Shown: positions 10,780-22,400, counted from the stretch's first letter. The stretch is DNA of 64,000 nt from Blastocladiella emersonii ATCC 22665 (GCA_025594325.1 JANHCV010000009.1:992001-1056000); one strand, 5' to 3'. Translations and numbers: made by a program. Notes: generated from the sequence alone by a model not told the origin.

Positions 10780-10914
10780 ATGAACTGCTAGCCATAATAC
10801 GATTGATGTCTTGCCTGATGTAGCCACAATCAACTGCTCTATCACCACGAGCGTGAAGTGGTTATCGAGGCCGTAGTCTCAAGCCTCCGACTTGTAGTTT
10901 AGGACGAACGTTGG

Positions 10915-10957
10915 GACGCGTCACGCGCGCGGCGTGTGGTAAATCGACGCGTCTCAA
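10915..10957 (+). repeat. Composite element E2 (three-hexamer form)
   Basis: ACGCGT, 11 bp, CGTGTG, 8 bp, ACGCGTCTCA. The centre hexamer deviates from CACRTG but both spacings are exact. Forward orientation. Confidence 0.65.
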
Positions 10958-11112
10958 CCGTCCCGGCCACCTGAGGTCTCACAATCGTAGCAGCAAGGAC
11001 CTGAAGGCGTCATCTTTGCTCACTCATTTCGAGAACGTGCTCAAGTTCCATCGATCAATCTGTCTATTGCCCAGAAATTATATTCTACCCGCTCGTGGTG
11101 CCGAATCACGAC

Positions 11113-12667
11113 TTAGATCAGGAGCCCGAGCGCTGCAACCACGCCCATGATCGACGAGGTCAGGTAGACGGCGTTCGTCCCCGCAGAACTACTTGGCGAA
11201 CCGGTAGGGTCTCGCTTGGGCATCACGCCGTTGGCCACGGGCGTCGTGGCCAGCGACTCGACGGCTGCGGGAGCCGTGAAGCTCGCGGGATCCAGCTTGT
11301 CGACCCTAAAGGAGTTGCAAAACGTGAGTTCACTGCTCGATCGCTCGGCTCAACGCAATTAGAGCCGCGTCGAACGTACCAGCGGAAGTTGAGCGAACCG
11401 TCAATCTGCGTCTCGATCTTGAGCAGGTTGATGACCTTGCGCGGCCAGCTCGCAGGCATCATCTTGGTCCCGCCGAGGACCACGATCGTCTGTCCAAGCA
11501 CCAGCGCCGTCGGGCTCTCGACAGCGAGCGGACCCATGTCGGGGTTCAGCACGATGCCCGCGGTCGCGGTGAGCGTGCGATCGCGCACGTACGTGACGAG
11601 CGAGCGGGCGCCGCGTCCGCCGAAATAGATGTCGTAGCGCGTGTCGTTGACGCCAACGTACGTGACGGCGGCGGGATCGCGGCCGACCGAACGCAGGTCG
11701 CCACGAACCAGCAGGTTACCCCGGCGCGTGTTGGCGGACTGCGGCGAGTACGACCACACCTGCGTCGGGAACTCTTCTAGCCGCAGCTTGACCTCGGCCT
11801 TTTCGTCGCGGCCCGACCAGAACATAGTACCGCCCGCCGCGTCGATGGCGCGGATCATGGGCACGCTCGGGTTGAAGGTGTCCGTGTACTTGACCTCGCC
11901 GAACTGGAGGTGTGGGGGTCGCGAAAAGTTAGCTACTGGCCGCTTCGATGCGGCGTCAATGTAGAAATGTGTACCTCATTGATGGTCGCGACCGGGGTCG
12001 TCTTGTTCACGTTGATGTTCAAGTCGAGGTTGGTGGTCGTAAACCCGCCGGTGCGGTTACGCGCGAGCCCGCCCATCACGAACGCCGTCGGGCGCATCGC
12101 GCCGGGCACCGTGTCCGAGAGGACCACGACGCGCGCCGGGTACAGCGGCATCGACGCGTTCTTGGTGCCCGTCGTGAGCTTGGCCTGGACGCTGGCCGAA
12201 TCGGCCGCGGTCGCAGGGAACTCGTACTCGAAGACCTGCGTGTTGGGCACGTTGACGGCCGAGTTGCCGCCCGCGAGCAGCACGCGGTACGGGTCGCTCG
12301 GCGACGGCTGCGACATGAGCGGCACGAGGTTGGCGACGCCCACGGCGCCGAGCGACGGCTGCATGGTGACGATGGAGGGCTCGGGGCCCGACTTGGCGAG
12401 GTCGAGCGGCTTGGAGAAGTCGAGCGGCTTGGAGAAGTCGAGCGAGAAGACGGTCGACAGCGGGCGGCCCGTCACGTTCGCGGCCGCGCCCGCGGGAACG
12501 GTCTCGCCGCCGTACACGGTCGCCAGCTTGAGACGCGACATGTACGTCACGGCGACGCCACGGAACCCGTTGGTGGTCTCGGCAGGCCACGGGCCGGCGG
12601 TGGCGGGCGCCGCGACGAGAGCGATCCAGAGCACGGCGAGCAGGGACACGAGGGAGATGGATCGCAT
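11113..12667 (-). CDS. Secreted GPI-anchored Kelch-like beta-propeller protein
   Basis: Three exons (12667-11975, 11903-11380, 11305-11113) give 469 aa. The N-terminus is a clear signal peptide (MRSISLVSLLAVLWIALVAA). Kelch-type blades follow, with G-G doublets after hydrophobic strands: YRVLLAGGNS, TAFVMGGLAR, TIVVLGGTK and IYFGGRGAR, each followed by an aromatic strand such as VFEYEF or VWSYSP. The C-terminus has a small-residue site (SPSSSAGTN) then a short hydrophobic tail (SIMGVVAALGLLI) ending at the stop, as expected for GPI attachment. A short in-frame repeat (LDFSKP twice) lies near residues 82-95. The likely site is the outer cell surface or wall. The partner or substrate is unknown. 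GPI-anchored Kelch proteins are common in early fungi. Confidence 0.68.
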
Positions 12668-14252
12668 TGCTGTGGAAGTCGTCAAGGCGATGTTAAGTCA
12701 AATTAGGGGAGAGGCGGGCATAACAGATTTTATAGTCGTGGAAACAGGCTCGTTCTGACCATGTTCTAGGCGAGCGCAAGGGTAGTGCGGCCGACGGCCC
12801 CAGGTGTTCGAGCTCAGACACTCGATCAACCGAACAAGATTCCAGAAAATCTCGACTGGCTGCGTCACGGCACCAGGGTAGGGTCCCTCCTCATCGCCGG
12901 ACACGCGACGTTTTGCGATCCATGAAGCCGGTGGAGCCGGAGTCTGCAGCTTACACGCCCATCAGACTTTGATCAGATGGTGCTCTGGCCCGAGTGTCGA
13001 TGCGTGCTGCTGACCATCCATCGCGATGAAACTAAACCGCCGTTGGGTGATCGTAGCGCCGGCGCAAGGCGAAATGACCGCATGGGTCCACGCGGGCCAC
13101 CTCGACGCGTAGTGCCGAGCGGCTGGACGAGTATCTGAGTCCAAGGGTTGCGTGAGTCGACGGGCCGAGTGGCGCGTCGCGTGCCATCGAGGGTGTGGCG
13201 GCGCATCGCGCCCATCCCGATCACAGTTCAAAAGCGGTGGCTCCTCCAAGGCTTCGAGCAGGCGAAGCGAAGGGAGTACGCGATCGGCTCACTTTCCGGA
13301 TCTCAAGCTCCGGAACTTCACGACCTCCTCAAATCTCAAGTTGACGCTGAACCCTCCCTCAGAATGATACGGGCGCTGCGTTTGTCCGAGGGGTGATGAT
13401 CGCTGGCTTGATGGCAACGAACGCGATGGGGCTTCGAGTTTTGTCCCGTCAGCCGTGAGAGTAGGTAGCGTGTCAGGCCACGTCGATCATGCAGGGACCG
13501 CAAGCGGTTGCTCGCGGTGATCAGCGTCGAAACGCGTCCCACAGCTATCACGTGATTGTTCGACGCGTCGTCGCGTCGCCTCTGGCGGAGGCCGCGCGGA
13601 GGCCGCGCGGAGCAAGGATGCCCAGCGTCCCGTAAGCCGGTGCCGAGGATGTATGTATCAGCTGCTGCAACCTGCTGTCTGACGCGATGCAAACATGGAG
13701 CGAGCCTAACGCCGAGGCTTTGACACGACTCGCCCTGCCCTACGGTTCGCAGGACCTGCCACTCGACTAGCTTCACTTCAACCTCGCACACGTTCCTCTC
13801 GAACGCGTAAGCGCACATAGAACCGACTCTTCGGCATCTGTACCCCCCAATTCTCGCTCATCCTCGCCGCCATGTCGCGTGGCTACTTGCTCGCGATCGT
13901 GGTCGTGGTCGAGAGAGCAAGGTGGATCGGCGGCCCATCATGTCGTTGAGAGCTTTCAAATTTGATCCATGTGGGCCAGCAACGTGGTCGCACCAGCGAG
14001 AGCTGCGGAGCTGCGGAGCTGTCCGCCGATTCATGCGACCCGCCGTTGCCCTTTGGGGCGACGAAGAACGGAAACTCCGTGCCCCCTTCCCTCCCCTTTC
14101 GGGGCGTCCAGCAGCTGTCTAGGTCGGCACGAGGTTGGGGCTCGAGCAGCTCAGCTCGGAGCGTGGTGCGCCTCCCCCTTGCTGCGCTGGATCGCGGTTG
14201 CGCCGCGGCGCTCCTCGGCGTCAACACAACCGTCTCTAGACCCGCGGCCGCG
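12668..14252. other. Long intergenic stretch with decayed sequence
   Basis: About 1.6 kb without a convincing intact gene. A minus-strand ORF at 13336-13818 begins with a piece (YAFERNVCEVEVKLVEWQV) resembling the strand before the BTB domain in the 51-kb gene (YERYGCRVEIKIKF), so a degraded MATH/BTB copy is possible. Composite element E3 lies inside it. A GAGGCCGCGCG direct repeat is at 13590-13613. Leader sequence of the NTase gene occupies the right end. Confidence 0.45.
13528..13573 (+). repeat. Composite element E3 (three-hexamer form)
   Basis: ACGCGT, 11 bp, CACGTG, 8 bp, ACGCGT. Both spacings match E2 and E4. Forward orientation; it lies about 680 bp upstream of the NTase gene. Confidence 0.8.
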
Positions 14253-16087
14253 ATGCAGTACCCGCCGACGCCGCTCCTGTCGCCCGAGTTCACGCCGAAG
14301 AAAGAGCGGCCGTCGAAGATCAAGGCGACGCACTCGCGGCCGGCGAAGAAGCGGATCTCGAAGCTGGTCCTCCCGCCCGGCTCGCTCGACGAGCACCTGG
14401 AGGATGTGGCCGCCGCAATCCAGCCGACGCCGCGCCAGGAGCGGCTCGCGCACGAGTGCACCGATCTCGTCGCCGACTACGTGCTGCGCTCGCTCCAGGC
14501 CGCGCTGCCGAAGCTCGAAGCGACCCGTGCCGCCCGTGTCGGCTCGCTGCACAAGAAGACGGCCATCCACTTCTCGTTCGACGTCGACCGCGTGTTCATG
14601 ATGAGCAACTTCAACCCGACGACGCGCCATCTCGAGGACACGCTCGTCGTCATCGAGCGCGCGCTCGCGCTCGCGGCCGACCCGCCGCGCTACTGGCCCG
14701 TTGACGACGGGCTCGTCATGTGGGTCGCCGACGTCAAGAGGCGCGCCAACAGTATCGCGTGCACCGTGTACGCCGGCCCGCTCAACCTCGAGTTCGACGA
14801 GAGCGACGGCGGCGTGCGGCACGCGGGCGCCGCCGTGCCCGCCTTCAAGGTCAAGCTCGACCTGCTGTGCGCGACCGAGGTCGTCGCGGACCCGGACCAC
14901 CGCATGACGCGGCGCGGGACCGCCGCGCAGGTCGAGTCGCTCCGCCACGTTCTGTCGACCAACGAGACCGTGTCCAAGTCGCTGCACCGCCTGTACCAGC
15001 CGCTCGTGTCCGAGGCCACGGTCGAGACGGTGCTGCGCGAGCCCGACGTCGTGCGCAAGCTGATCCGCATCCTCAAGCTGTGGGGAATGCTCGTCTTCTC
15101 GAGCAGCGCGACCGCCATGTCCAAGTCGACCATCTTCGAGAACCTCGCCGTCTACGCGGTCCGCGAGTACGCGTACGACCGCCGCGAGCTCACGCTCGAG
15201 GCGCTCGCCATCAAGGTGATCCGCTATATCGCCAACCTGGACAAGCTGCAGCTCGGCGGGACCCGCAAGGACAGGCCTGCGGCGGCTTATGTATTGCACA
15301 TGGTATGTTTTCACTCACCTGAACGTCTCCCACTGGCTGGCCTCTAACGACCCGCGACCTCGTCGTCGTCGTCTAGTGTGACGAGTCTAACAACCTGACG
15401 CGCACCGACGACTCGCGCGTGTTCTCGGTCGAGTACCAGGGCGACCTCAAGCACGCGGCCGAGTCGCTCCTCCCCGACACCCCCGCGGCGTTCTGGCTCA
15501 TGGCGTACCCGCAGGACAAGCGGCTGATCACGACCACGCTCATGTTCCTGCGCATCCGCGTGCTCGACGCGACGTGCGCGACCACGCCGATGCCCGGGTT
15601 CTGGCACCTCGACAAGCGGTTTGAGGAGATCGGCATGCACCACCAGATTGCCGCCCTCGTCACGGTCGCCCTCACGCTGCAGGACTGGATCCGCGGCGCG
15701 CTGTGCGCCGCCGTCGGCGATACGGCCAAGGCCGTGATCCAAGGTATGGAGCAGTACCTCGACTCGGAGTACACGCTCGACTGCACGCCGGGATCGCCGT
15801 ACTCGACGGACGACGGGCGCACCGCGCTCCGCTCGGTCGCCGAGACTACCGTGCAGCTGCTCCAGCGGCTCGTCGGGTTCACCAAGCGCGCCGAGGCGTA
15901 CGACGACACGACCCAGTTCGACGGGTTTGCGGTCGTGATCCCCGTCGTACCCGACGTCGTCTCGCTACACGTCGAGGTCCGGTGCCCCGTCGTCGACACG
16001 CACAAAAACCTCAAGGAGGTCGCTGAGGATGCGATCGAGGAGGAGAACAGGCGCGAGAGGATTGAGGCGCGCAGGAACGGCGTTTAG
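14253..16087 (+). CDS. OAS/cGAS-like nucleotidyltransferase-fold protein
   Basis: Two exons (14253-15302, 15374-16087) give 587 aa; an open frame upstream to 13962 makes the start uncertain. Residues 97-112 read GSLHKKTAIHFSFDVD, which matches the OAS catalytic signature G-S-x4-T-x6-D-x-D position for position (Asp110 and Asp112). A third candidate acid, Asp203, sits in FKVKLDLL, like the OAS/cGAS h-x-h-D strand. Residues about 268-335 (KLIRILKLWG, STIFENLAVYAVREYA, TLEALAIKVIRYIANL) resemble the PAP/OAS1 helical domain, and the exon junction gives a D-x-x-N-N segment typical of its end. Family members make 2'-5' oligoadenylates or cyclic dinucleotides, usually on RNA/DNA sensing; others are inactive scaffolds. 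The C-terminal ~210 residues are unrecognised. Alternatives are a DZF-type or other Pol-beta-fold protein. Confidence 0.55.
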
Positions 16088-16336
16088 AGAAGATGATACC
16101 GCGGCGTGTGGTGAAAATGTAAATAAGATCCAATATACCTCGCTGATTGTGCATACATGAACTCGGTCACTGTTCCTCTACGTTGTCGGCCAGGGGTGGG
16201 CCAGCCTGATCAGGCTGATCAGAAAACGCGTCTCGCACCCGTCACGTGTTATCGAAACGCGTCTCACACGCTTGAACCGCGCGTGCGAGCGCCCCTGCTC
16301 AAATTCTTTGGCTCTACGTGTTAAATCAGGGAGTTT
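16088..16336. other. Intergenic, holds element E4
   Basis: The 3' flank of the NTase gene and of the convergent BTB-like gene. A 12-bp palindrome GCCTGATCAGGC (16204-16215) precedes element E4. Confidence 0.5.
16223..16270 (+). repeat. Composite element E4 (three-hexamer form)
   Basis: ACGCGTCTCGC, then CACGTG (11 bp after the first hexamer), 8 bp, ACGCGTCTCACACG. The clearest full copy. Forward orientation, 67 bp from the stop of the BTB-like gene. Confidence 0.85.
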
Positions 16337-17353
16337 TCAATTATACAGCTCTACCAACGCGTTACTCGGCGCATTGAAGCTAGCCAACATCTTCTGCGCA
16401 ACAGCCACAAGCTCGCGACAGTCGATCCGCTGCGCAAACTCGACCAGTTCGGTCGCCTGGCTCGCGTCCTTGATGACCGGATCCACGCCGACCGACTCGA
16501 AAAACTGGTGAATTGCATGGGGAACCGGCTCGCCGGGCACCCAGCCCGAGTACACGTAGGCAAGGACCATTGCAAAGGGCGCCATTGGCCACGACAGCTT
16601 GATCGGCTGTCCTTCGCTGATCCGCTTCGCCCAAGCTCCTCGGATCAGCGCGGCGAAACCGGGCTGGGTGCTGAGAATGAGCTTCGCCGCGTACACGACC
16701 GTGATCATGGGCGGCGAGTGGCTCACGCGAACGTGGAAGCACAGGTCGCAGCGTGCCGGGTTGTTGAGCTTGCTGGTAATGACCGTTGATGCCCACCACG
16801 GGAGCCGCTGCTCGACTACCGGGTGCAGGAACTTGATTACAACGCGGCGAAGTCCCGTTTCGAACAAGCTCGCGACCGTGGTCTCGACGAACACGGCGCT
16901 GTGTAGCGTCAAGCACGCCCGCTCGCCGGAATTTGGGATCTGACAGCTCGCAGTAGGCGTCGGAGCGCTGAACAGCGCGTCGCGACAAGCGGGGAACGGA
17001 AGGCTGATAGAACACTCGATCGCACTCGTCACGCGGGCCACGGCGATGCTGACCTCGGCCGTCTCGTTGAAGGCGCCAGGTCGGACGAGTACGGAGAAGC
17101 TCTTGAACGGCAAGTGGGCCGGCGCGCTACACACGTCCGAGGCGAAGCCGCGGCTCAGATCCGAGCTGCGCGCGAGCGACTCGGCGTGCTTGCGTTGAGC
17201 GAACAATGTGAACCTTGGAGCGCCTGCCGACGCGACATCGGACGACTGCCCTGGTTCCGCGGGTGGGATGGTAGAGAAGGTGAACGTCGTCGCGATCGCA
17301 TCAACAGCTACGAGCGGCGGGCCAAGGCGAACCTGCGCCGTGAACGCTCGCAT
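16337..17353 (-). CDS. Divergent MATH/BTB-like protein 1
   Basis: From ATG 17353 the product is 338 aa; the open frame extends further but without another Met before it meets element E5. Residues 1-185 look beta-rich and MATH-like (TTFTFSTIP, FKSFSVLVRPG, AEVSIAVARV, LRRVVIKFLHP). Residues about 195-325 are a diverged BTB/POZ domain (NPARCDLCFHV, VVYAAKLILSTQPGFAALI, MAPFAMVLAYVYSGWVPGEP, ELVEFAQRIDCRELVAVAQKML). The Y-[ST]-GWVP motif after the fourth helix is shared with the genes at 39.1 and 51.0 kb. MATH-BTB proteins are typically Cullin-3 adaptors; that role is inference. The BTB core H-A/x-LxxRS motif is weak, so this copy is the most diverged of the three. Confidence 0.6.
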   Translation of the reverse strand: MRAFTAQVRLGPPLVAVDAIATTFTFSTIPPAEPGQSSDVASAGAPRFTLFAQRKHAESLARSSDLSRGFASDVCSAPAHLPFKSFSVLVRPGAFNETAEVSIAVARVTSAIECSISLPFPACRDALFSAPTPTASCQIPNSGERACLTLHSAVFVETTVASLFETGLRRVVIKFLHPVVEQRLPWWASTVITSKLNNPARCDLCFHVRVSHSPPMITVVYAAKLILSTQPGFAALIRGAWAKRISEGQPIKLSWPMAPFAMVLAYVYSGWVPGEPVPHAIHQFFESVGVDPVIKDASQATELVEFAQRIDCRELVAVAQKMLASFNAPSNALVELYN

Positions 17354-17710
17354 GGAGGTCTCGCATCGTCTTCTCGGCCAGAAACACGTACGGGGAGGCG
17401 CAGATTGTCGCGCAAATTGTTGCGCAGAGTCACGGCTTCGGGCATGGCGAGGTTTGACGTATCGCAGTCCGAGAGCCTGGAGAGCTAGCGAGGGACTTGT
17501 CCCCGCAGAAGGCGGTTCGATCCACCTCGCGCAGTGTCTCCCGTCACGGACGAACCGACGAGCGCGGACGAACAGACGAGCGCACAGGTCATGTGTCAGC
17601 AATTCGTCGAGCGAGTGCCGCTGCTTGAGACGCGTCGGTCTATCATGTGATCCTTGTCTCGCGCTGCGCCACACGGTCGTTACGGGATGTCCCAAAAACG
17701 GCGTGTAGTA
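17354..17710. other. Intergenic, holds element E5
   Basis: Upstream region of the BTB-like gene and 3' flank of the methyltransferase gene. Apart from E5 I see nothing that codes. Confidence 0.5.
17626..17662 (-). repeat. Composite element E5
   Basis: On the plus strand: TGAGACGCGT, 8 bp, CATGTGAT. It is the inverse of E4, so E4 and E5 face each other across the BTB-like gene. Confidence 0.8.
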
Positions 17711-18951
17711 TTACGCAATAACATCATCAAACAAAATCTTCATGAGCTCGCCGACAAGCTGCGCGTTGAGGCTGTTGCCGAGGAGGCGGTACTGCTGCGC
17801 GCGCGAGACGGACTTGGGGAAGGTGAGCGAGTCGGGGAAGCAGTGCAGGCGCGCGACCTCGGCGGGCGAGAAGAAACGCGGGCGCAGCTGGACCATGCGG
17901 TCCACGTCGCTGATCAGCTGCGAGCCGCCGGCGGGCAGCAGCTCCGAGACGAGGAACGAGCCGGATCCGAAGATGTGGCGCGACCCGTACGCCTTGGTGA
18001 AGGTCGACGAGCGCGTCGCGTTCGAGGAGACGACGTCTACACGGGAGGGGCGGGGTGTGAGAGTCGGGGGTTTGGGGAAAGGGGTGAGGAGAGATGAAGC
18101 GGACCGAAGTTGAACTTGTGCGACTTGCGGATCCACGCTTCGGGCACGAGGCACGTCTCGTCCACTTCCACGTCGAAGTACGACGAGAGCGCGGCGACCT
18201 CGACTGCCGGGTTGTCGGAGGAAGTAGGAGAAGAGGAGGGCGACCACACGACGGGCCAGGTGGTCTGGATCACGCCGCGCTCCGAGTAGAGCGGTGTGGG
18301 CTCCGACTCGGCCTCGTCCGCAGCCACCGGGGCCGCCGGCAGGTCGTCGGCCCGGCGACGAGCCATGAGAAAGTATCGTAGTCGGGCGTTCGGGATGCCG
18401 AGGTGGGTTGGCTCGAGGAGACACTCCGCGATCGCGTACCCGCGCCTGTCGAGGGCGTCGACGAGGATGCGGCGGCACTCGCTCGTCTCAAAGTTCTTGA
18501 CATTCTCGAGGAACAGGTACCGCGGCGGGACCGCCATGCGCTCGAGCAGCGCGACGAGGTGCAGCAGGCCGCGGCTGCGGTCGTCCTCGTGGTCGAGGCA
18601 CTTGCCGCCGCGCGTGAACGGCTGGCACGGCGGCGACAGGAACCAGGCGTTGGCACGGTACCGTTCCACGTCGGCGAGCGACAGGTGCTCGATGGACGCG
18701 GTGCTCAGCGCCGTCGCGGGGAAGTTGTGCGCGTACACGGTGTTGGCGACCTGGTTGACGTCGTACGCGGCGACCACGTCGCCGGGCGCACCGGTGTGCT
18801 TGAAGCCATAGTGCTACGGGCGGAGTCGGGGTTGGGGTCAGGACTTGGCCGAGTCGAGCCGCGCAGGGAGCGAGCCCGGCCGTACCAGGCCGCCGATCCC
18901 GGAAAAGAACTCAATGGCGCGGATCTCCGTGTTGGTGTTGCTGCTAGTCAT
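17711..18951 (-). CDS. TRDMT1: DNMT2/TRDMT1 tRNA cytosine-5 methyltransferase
   Basis: Three exons (18951-18886, 18813-18105, 18036-17711) give 366 aa, close to the usual 330-400. The family methylates C38 of tRNA-Asp with S-adenosylmethionine. Splicing of exons 1 and 2 rebuilds motif I (IEFFSGIGGLHYGFKHTG). Motif IV is FLSPPCQPFTRGG with the catalytic Cys, followed by the Dnmt2-specific region. Motif VI is FLENVKNFE. Motif VIII is RLRYFLMARR. After the third exon junction come FTKAYGSRHIFGSGSFL and the motif IX-X region (RFFSPAEVARLHCFP, QQYRLLGNSLNAQLVGELM). The gene is divergent from dynein heavy chain, with 528 bp between the start codons. Confidence 0.95.
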
Positions 18952-19479
18952 GGTTCATGTGCAACGTTGCATGGGTTCGCTGGTTGGGCGACGAGGGAGG
19001 AGAGAGGAGGGATCAGCAGCGACTCGGCCACTTGCGAGACAGAAGGCGAGACGGCTGCCACGGCGGTCGGCTCTCAGGTGACGCGCGGCCACGCCACTCG
19101 CGCCGCCGCGCCGATCCTCTCGCAGAGCGCCACCCGCCCGTGCAGCAAGGTTGGCGCGTCCCTCTCTCTCCCGCGAGCGATCCCTCGTACCCGTACCCGC
19201 AACGCGACGTGCTGGGCGCGTCTCTCTGAACCCGTCGCTCGCTCGCGCAGTCGCCCTTCCCATCGGCACTGCCCTCCAACCGACCGACCGACCCGCCGCG
19301 GCACCGTCGCCCCTTCAACCGATACACCCGTACCCCTTCGCGTACGTGATGCCCGCGACCGTGCCGACCCATCGGCCAAGTCAGACTGACGAATTCGACC
19401 CCGCACCGCCGTCCAGATCGCGCATCCTCTGCACCCGCTGCTCCATCGCGCAACCCCCGCAACCCGTCGCGCCACCACC
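18952..19479. other. Divergent promoter region, TRDMT1 / dynein heavy chain
   Basis: 528 bp, GC-rich, no coding signal. It has C-rich pyrimidine runs in the 150 bp before the dynein ATG. Confidence 0.6.
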
Positions 19480-22400
19480 ATGGACGACCCCGACACGCCC
19501 ACCACGCAGGCGGCGTCGGCGGCCGCCTCGGCGCCCCAGTTCGACCCGGCGCTCGTCGTGTCGCACCTGCACGGCGTCGGCGCCTCGCTCTTCGAGGCCA
19601 CGCCCAGCGAGATCGCCCTCGCCCTGTCCGGCGTCCCCGACGCATTCGAGAAGTGCCGCAAGTTTGCCAACGAGGCCGGCGTCCCGACCCTCGTCGTTGT
19701 CAAGGAGCGCGTTCCCCAGGGTACGCTTGCCGCTCGCTCGCTCGCTCGTCGTCGTCGTGATCCCGATCTGATCGCTCGCATCGTACCCGCCGCCAGAGAA
19801 CGACGCTGTCGTCGTCGACGACCCCGACCAGCCGGCGCCCGAGGTGACCAAGTTCGACCTGCGCCTCGACGTGCACTACTCGGCCAACCTCGTGTCGTCG
19901 ATCGTGTTCATCAAGCGCGCGCCCGTGCTCGACCCCGCCAAGCCCATGAGCTCGCAGGTCACCTTCATCCACCTGCCGGGCCCCGCCGCGGGCTTCGCGT
20001 CCGGCGGGCCCGTCGACGCGGCCGCCCCGACCATGTTCTACGAGCTGATCCACAGCTACGTGCACCACGCCGTGGCGCCCTACTTCAACGCCTTTGTCAA
20101 CTCGCAGGCCGCGACCGACGCCGACGCCAAGGACGCGGCCAACGCGGCCAACGGCAGCGTCGGCAACTCGACGTCGTCGCTCGGCCAGCCGCTGCTGTCC
20201 GCGGTCGCCGCCAAGCGCGCGGCCGAGGACACCAAGGGGATCCCCGTGGCCAAGAAAAAGTTTGCCGAGCTCGAGCTGTCGCTCCTGCACCTGCAGCAGA
20301 ACGTGGACATCCCCGAGGTCACGCTGCACGCGCACCCGGTCATCCACCAGGCGATTGCGGCCGCGCGCGACGCCGGCCGCCGGCCCAACGTCGATCTGAT
20401 CCCGCCCGAGCTCCTCGCCGACTCGTCGTTCCTCAACAAGCTCCAGGGCGACGTCAACTCGTGGGTCAAGGAGATCCAGAAGGTCACCAAGCTCTCGCGC
20501 GACCCCGCCTCCGGCACCGCGTCGCAGGAGATCAACTTCTGGCTCAACATGGAGCGCGCCCTCGAGAAGATCGACAAGCAGCTCAAGTCCGAGGAAGTCC
20601 GTACGTATCTCTTTTTTGGTGCTTGTCGTGCTTGTGAGCGGCTCCACTCACATCTTGCGCGCGAAAAATAGTCCTCGTCCTCGACGTGCTCAAGCACGCC
20701 AAGCGGTTCCACGCGACCGTGTCGTTCCGCGCCGACACGGGCCTGCAGGAGGGCATGGACGTGGTGCACAAGTACAACATCCTGATGAAGGAGTTCCCGA
20801 TCGATGAGCTGCTGGCCGCCACGGACCTCGGCCGCATCAACGAGGCCCTGGTCCTCGTCTTCAACCACATCAACAAGAAGATCAAGCTGTCGTCGTACCC
20901 GGTCAAGCGGCACCTGCTCCTCGTCGAGGCCATCTCGCGCGACCTGCTCGACCAGATCCTCAAGGTGCTCAAGGCCCGCCGCCTCATGTACCTCAGCTAC
21001 GACGACTTCAACAAAGTCACGGCCGGGTGCGCCGCCGTCTTCGACACGTGGGACTCGTGCATCAAGGACTTTTCGGGGCTCGCCCGCGAGGTGTCGCGCA
21101 AGCGCAACGACAAGTACCTGCCCATCAAAATCACCAACTTCCACGCCAAGCTCCAGGAGCGCATCGAGTACATGCGCCGGTTCCGCAAGCAGCACGAGCA
21201 GCTCCAGGCTACCATCGGCCGCGTCGTCGGGTCCCCGAGCCACCTCGCCCCCGGCATGCGCCCGCGCCCCGCCATCGCCGCCGCTCCCGGTTCGGCCGCT
21301 GCGGTTGGCGCCGCGGCCGCGGCCGCCGCCGACATCAACGCGCTCGACGAGGTGGCGTCCGCGTACGAGGTGGTGCGCACCGTCGACGTGCTCGACGTGA
21401 CGGGCGAGGGCACCGAGATCTGGGCGGGCGCCGAGGAGGCGTACAACGAGCGTGTGGGCCGCGTCGAGAACATCATCATCGCGACGCTGCGCGACAAGCT
21501 CGGGTCGGCCAAGAACGCCAACGAGATGTTCCGGGTCTTCTCCAAGTTCAACGCGCTGTTCGTGCGGCCCAAGATCCGCGGCGCGATCCAGGAGTACCAG
21601 ACCCAGCTCATCGACTCGGTCAAGGACGACCTGCGCAAGCTCCAGGACAAGTTCAAGCTGCAGTACCCGTCGTCCGAGGCGTTCCACATGTCGGGCGTGC
21701 GCGACATCCCGCCCGTGGCCGGCGCCATCACCTGGGCCCGCCAGATCGAGCGCCAGCTCGACATGTACATGCGGCACGTCGAGGACGTGCTGGGCCGCGG
21801 GTGGGAGAACTACGCGGACGGCGCGCGGCTCGCCCAGGACTCGGTCTCGTTCCGCAAGAAGCTCGACACGCGCGCCATCTACGAGCAGTGGGTCCAGGAG
21901 ATCCTCCAGCGCGACCTCAAGGTCACGGGCCGCATCTTCGACGTGGTCCGCCAGCGCGCCAACAACAACCAGCTCCAGCTCGTGGTCTCGTTTGACCCGC
22001 AGATCATCACCCTGTTCAAGGAGGTCCGCAACATGCAGTGGCTCGGGTACTCGATCCCCTCGACCGTCGCCAACATCGCCAAGGAGGCCAAGCGCGTCTA
22101 CCCGTTCGCCGTGTCGATGCAGGAGACGATCCGCACCTACCAGCTCACGGTCGACAAGCTGCGCTCGCAGCCGCGCGATGTCGCGCTGCTCGTCGCCGTC
22201 TACCAGCGCGACGTCCAGGGGCTCATCGCCCGCGGCATCCACTACCGGTGGGAGGTGTTCAGCACGCTCGACGTGCGGTCCGACGGGTCCAAGCACGTCG
22301 GGTTCGTCCGCGAGCTCGCCAACACCGTGTCGCTGTTCCAGGACAAGGTCGTCAACGTCATGGACGTGATGGCGCACATCAACGCCAAGGTTCGCGAGCT

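Larger units (their letters stand above)
10340..11112. other. Intergenic, with weak 111-codon ORF
   Basis: This holds a minus-strand ORF at 10460-10795 (ATG 10795, beginning MASSSCAILLIRR) without recognisable similarity, a 30-bp palindrome and composite element E2. I do not call the ORF a gene. Confidence 0.4.

Noticed and set aside
12962-13249. Minus-strand ORFs between the Kelch and NTase genes
   Set aside because: Compositionally biased, no start context and no similarity; more likely decayed sequence.
17500-17535. GGTTCGATCC resembling a tRNA B box
   Set aside because: The surrounding bases do not form a T-arm or acceptor stem and no A box is at the right distance.
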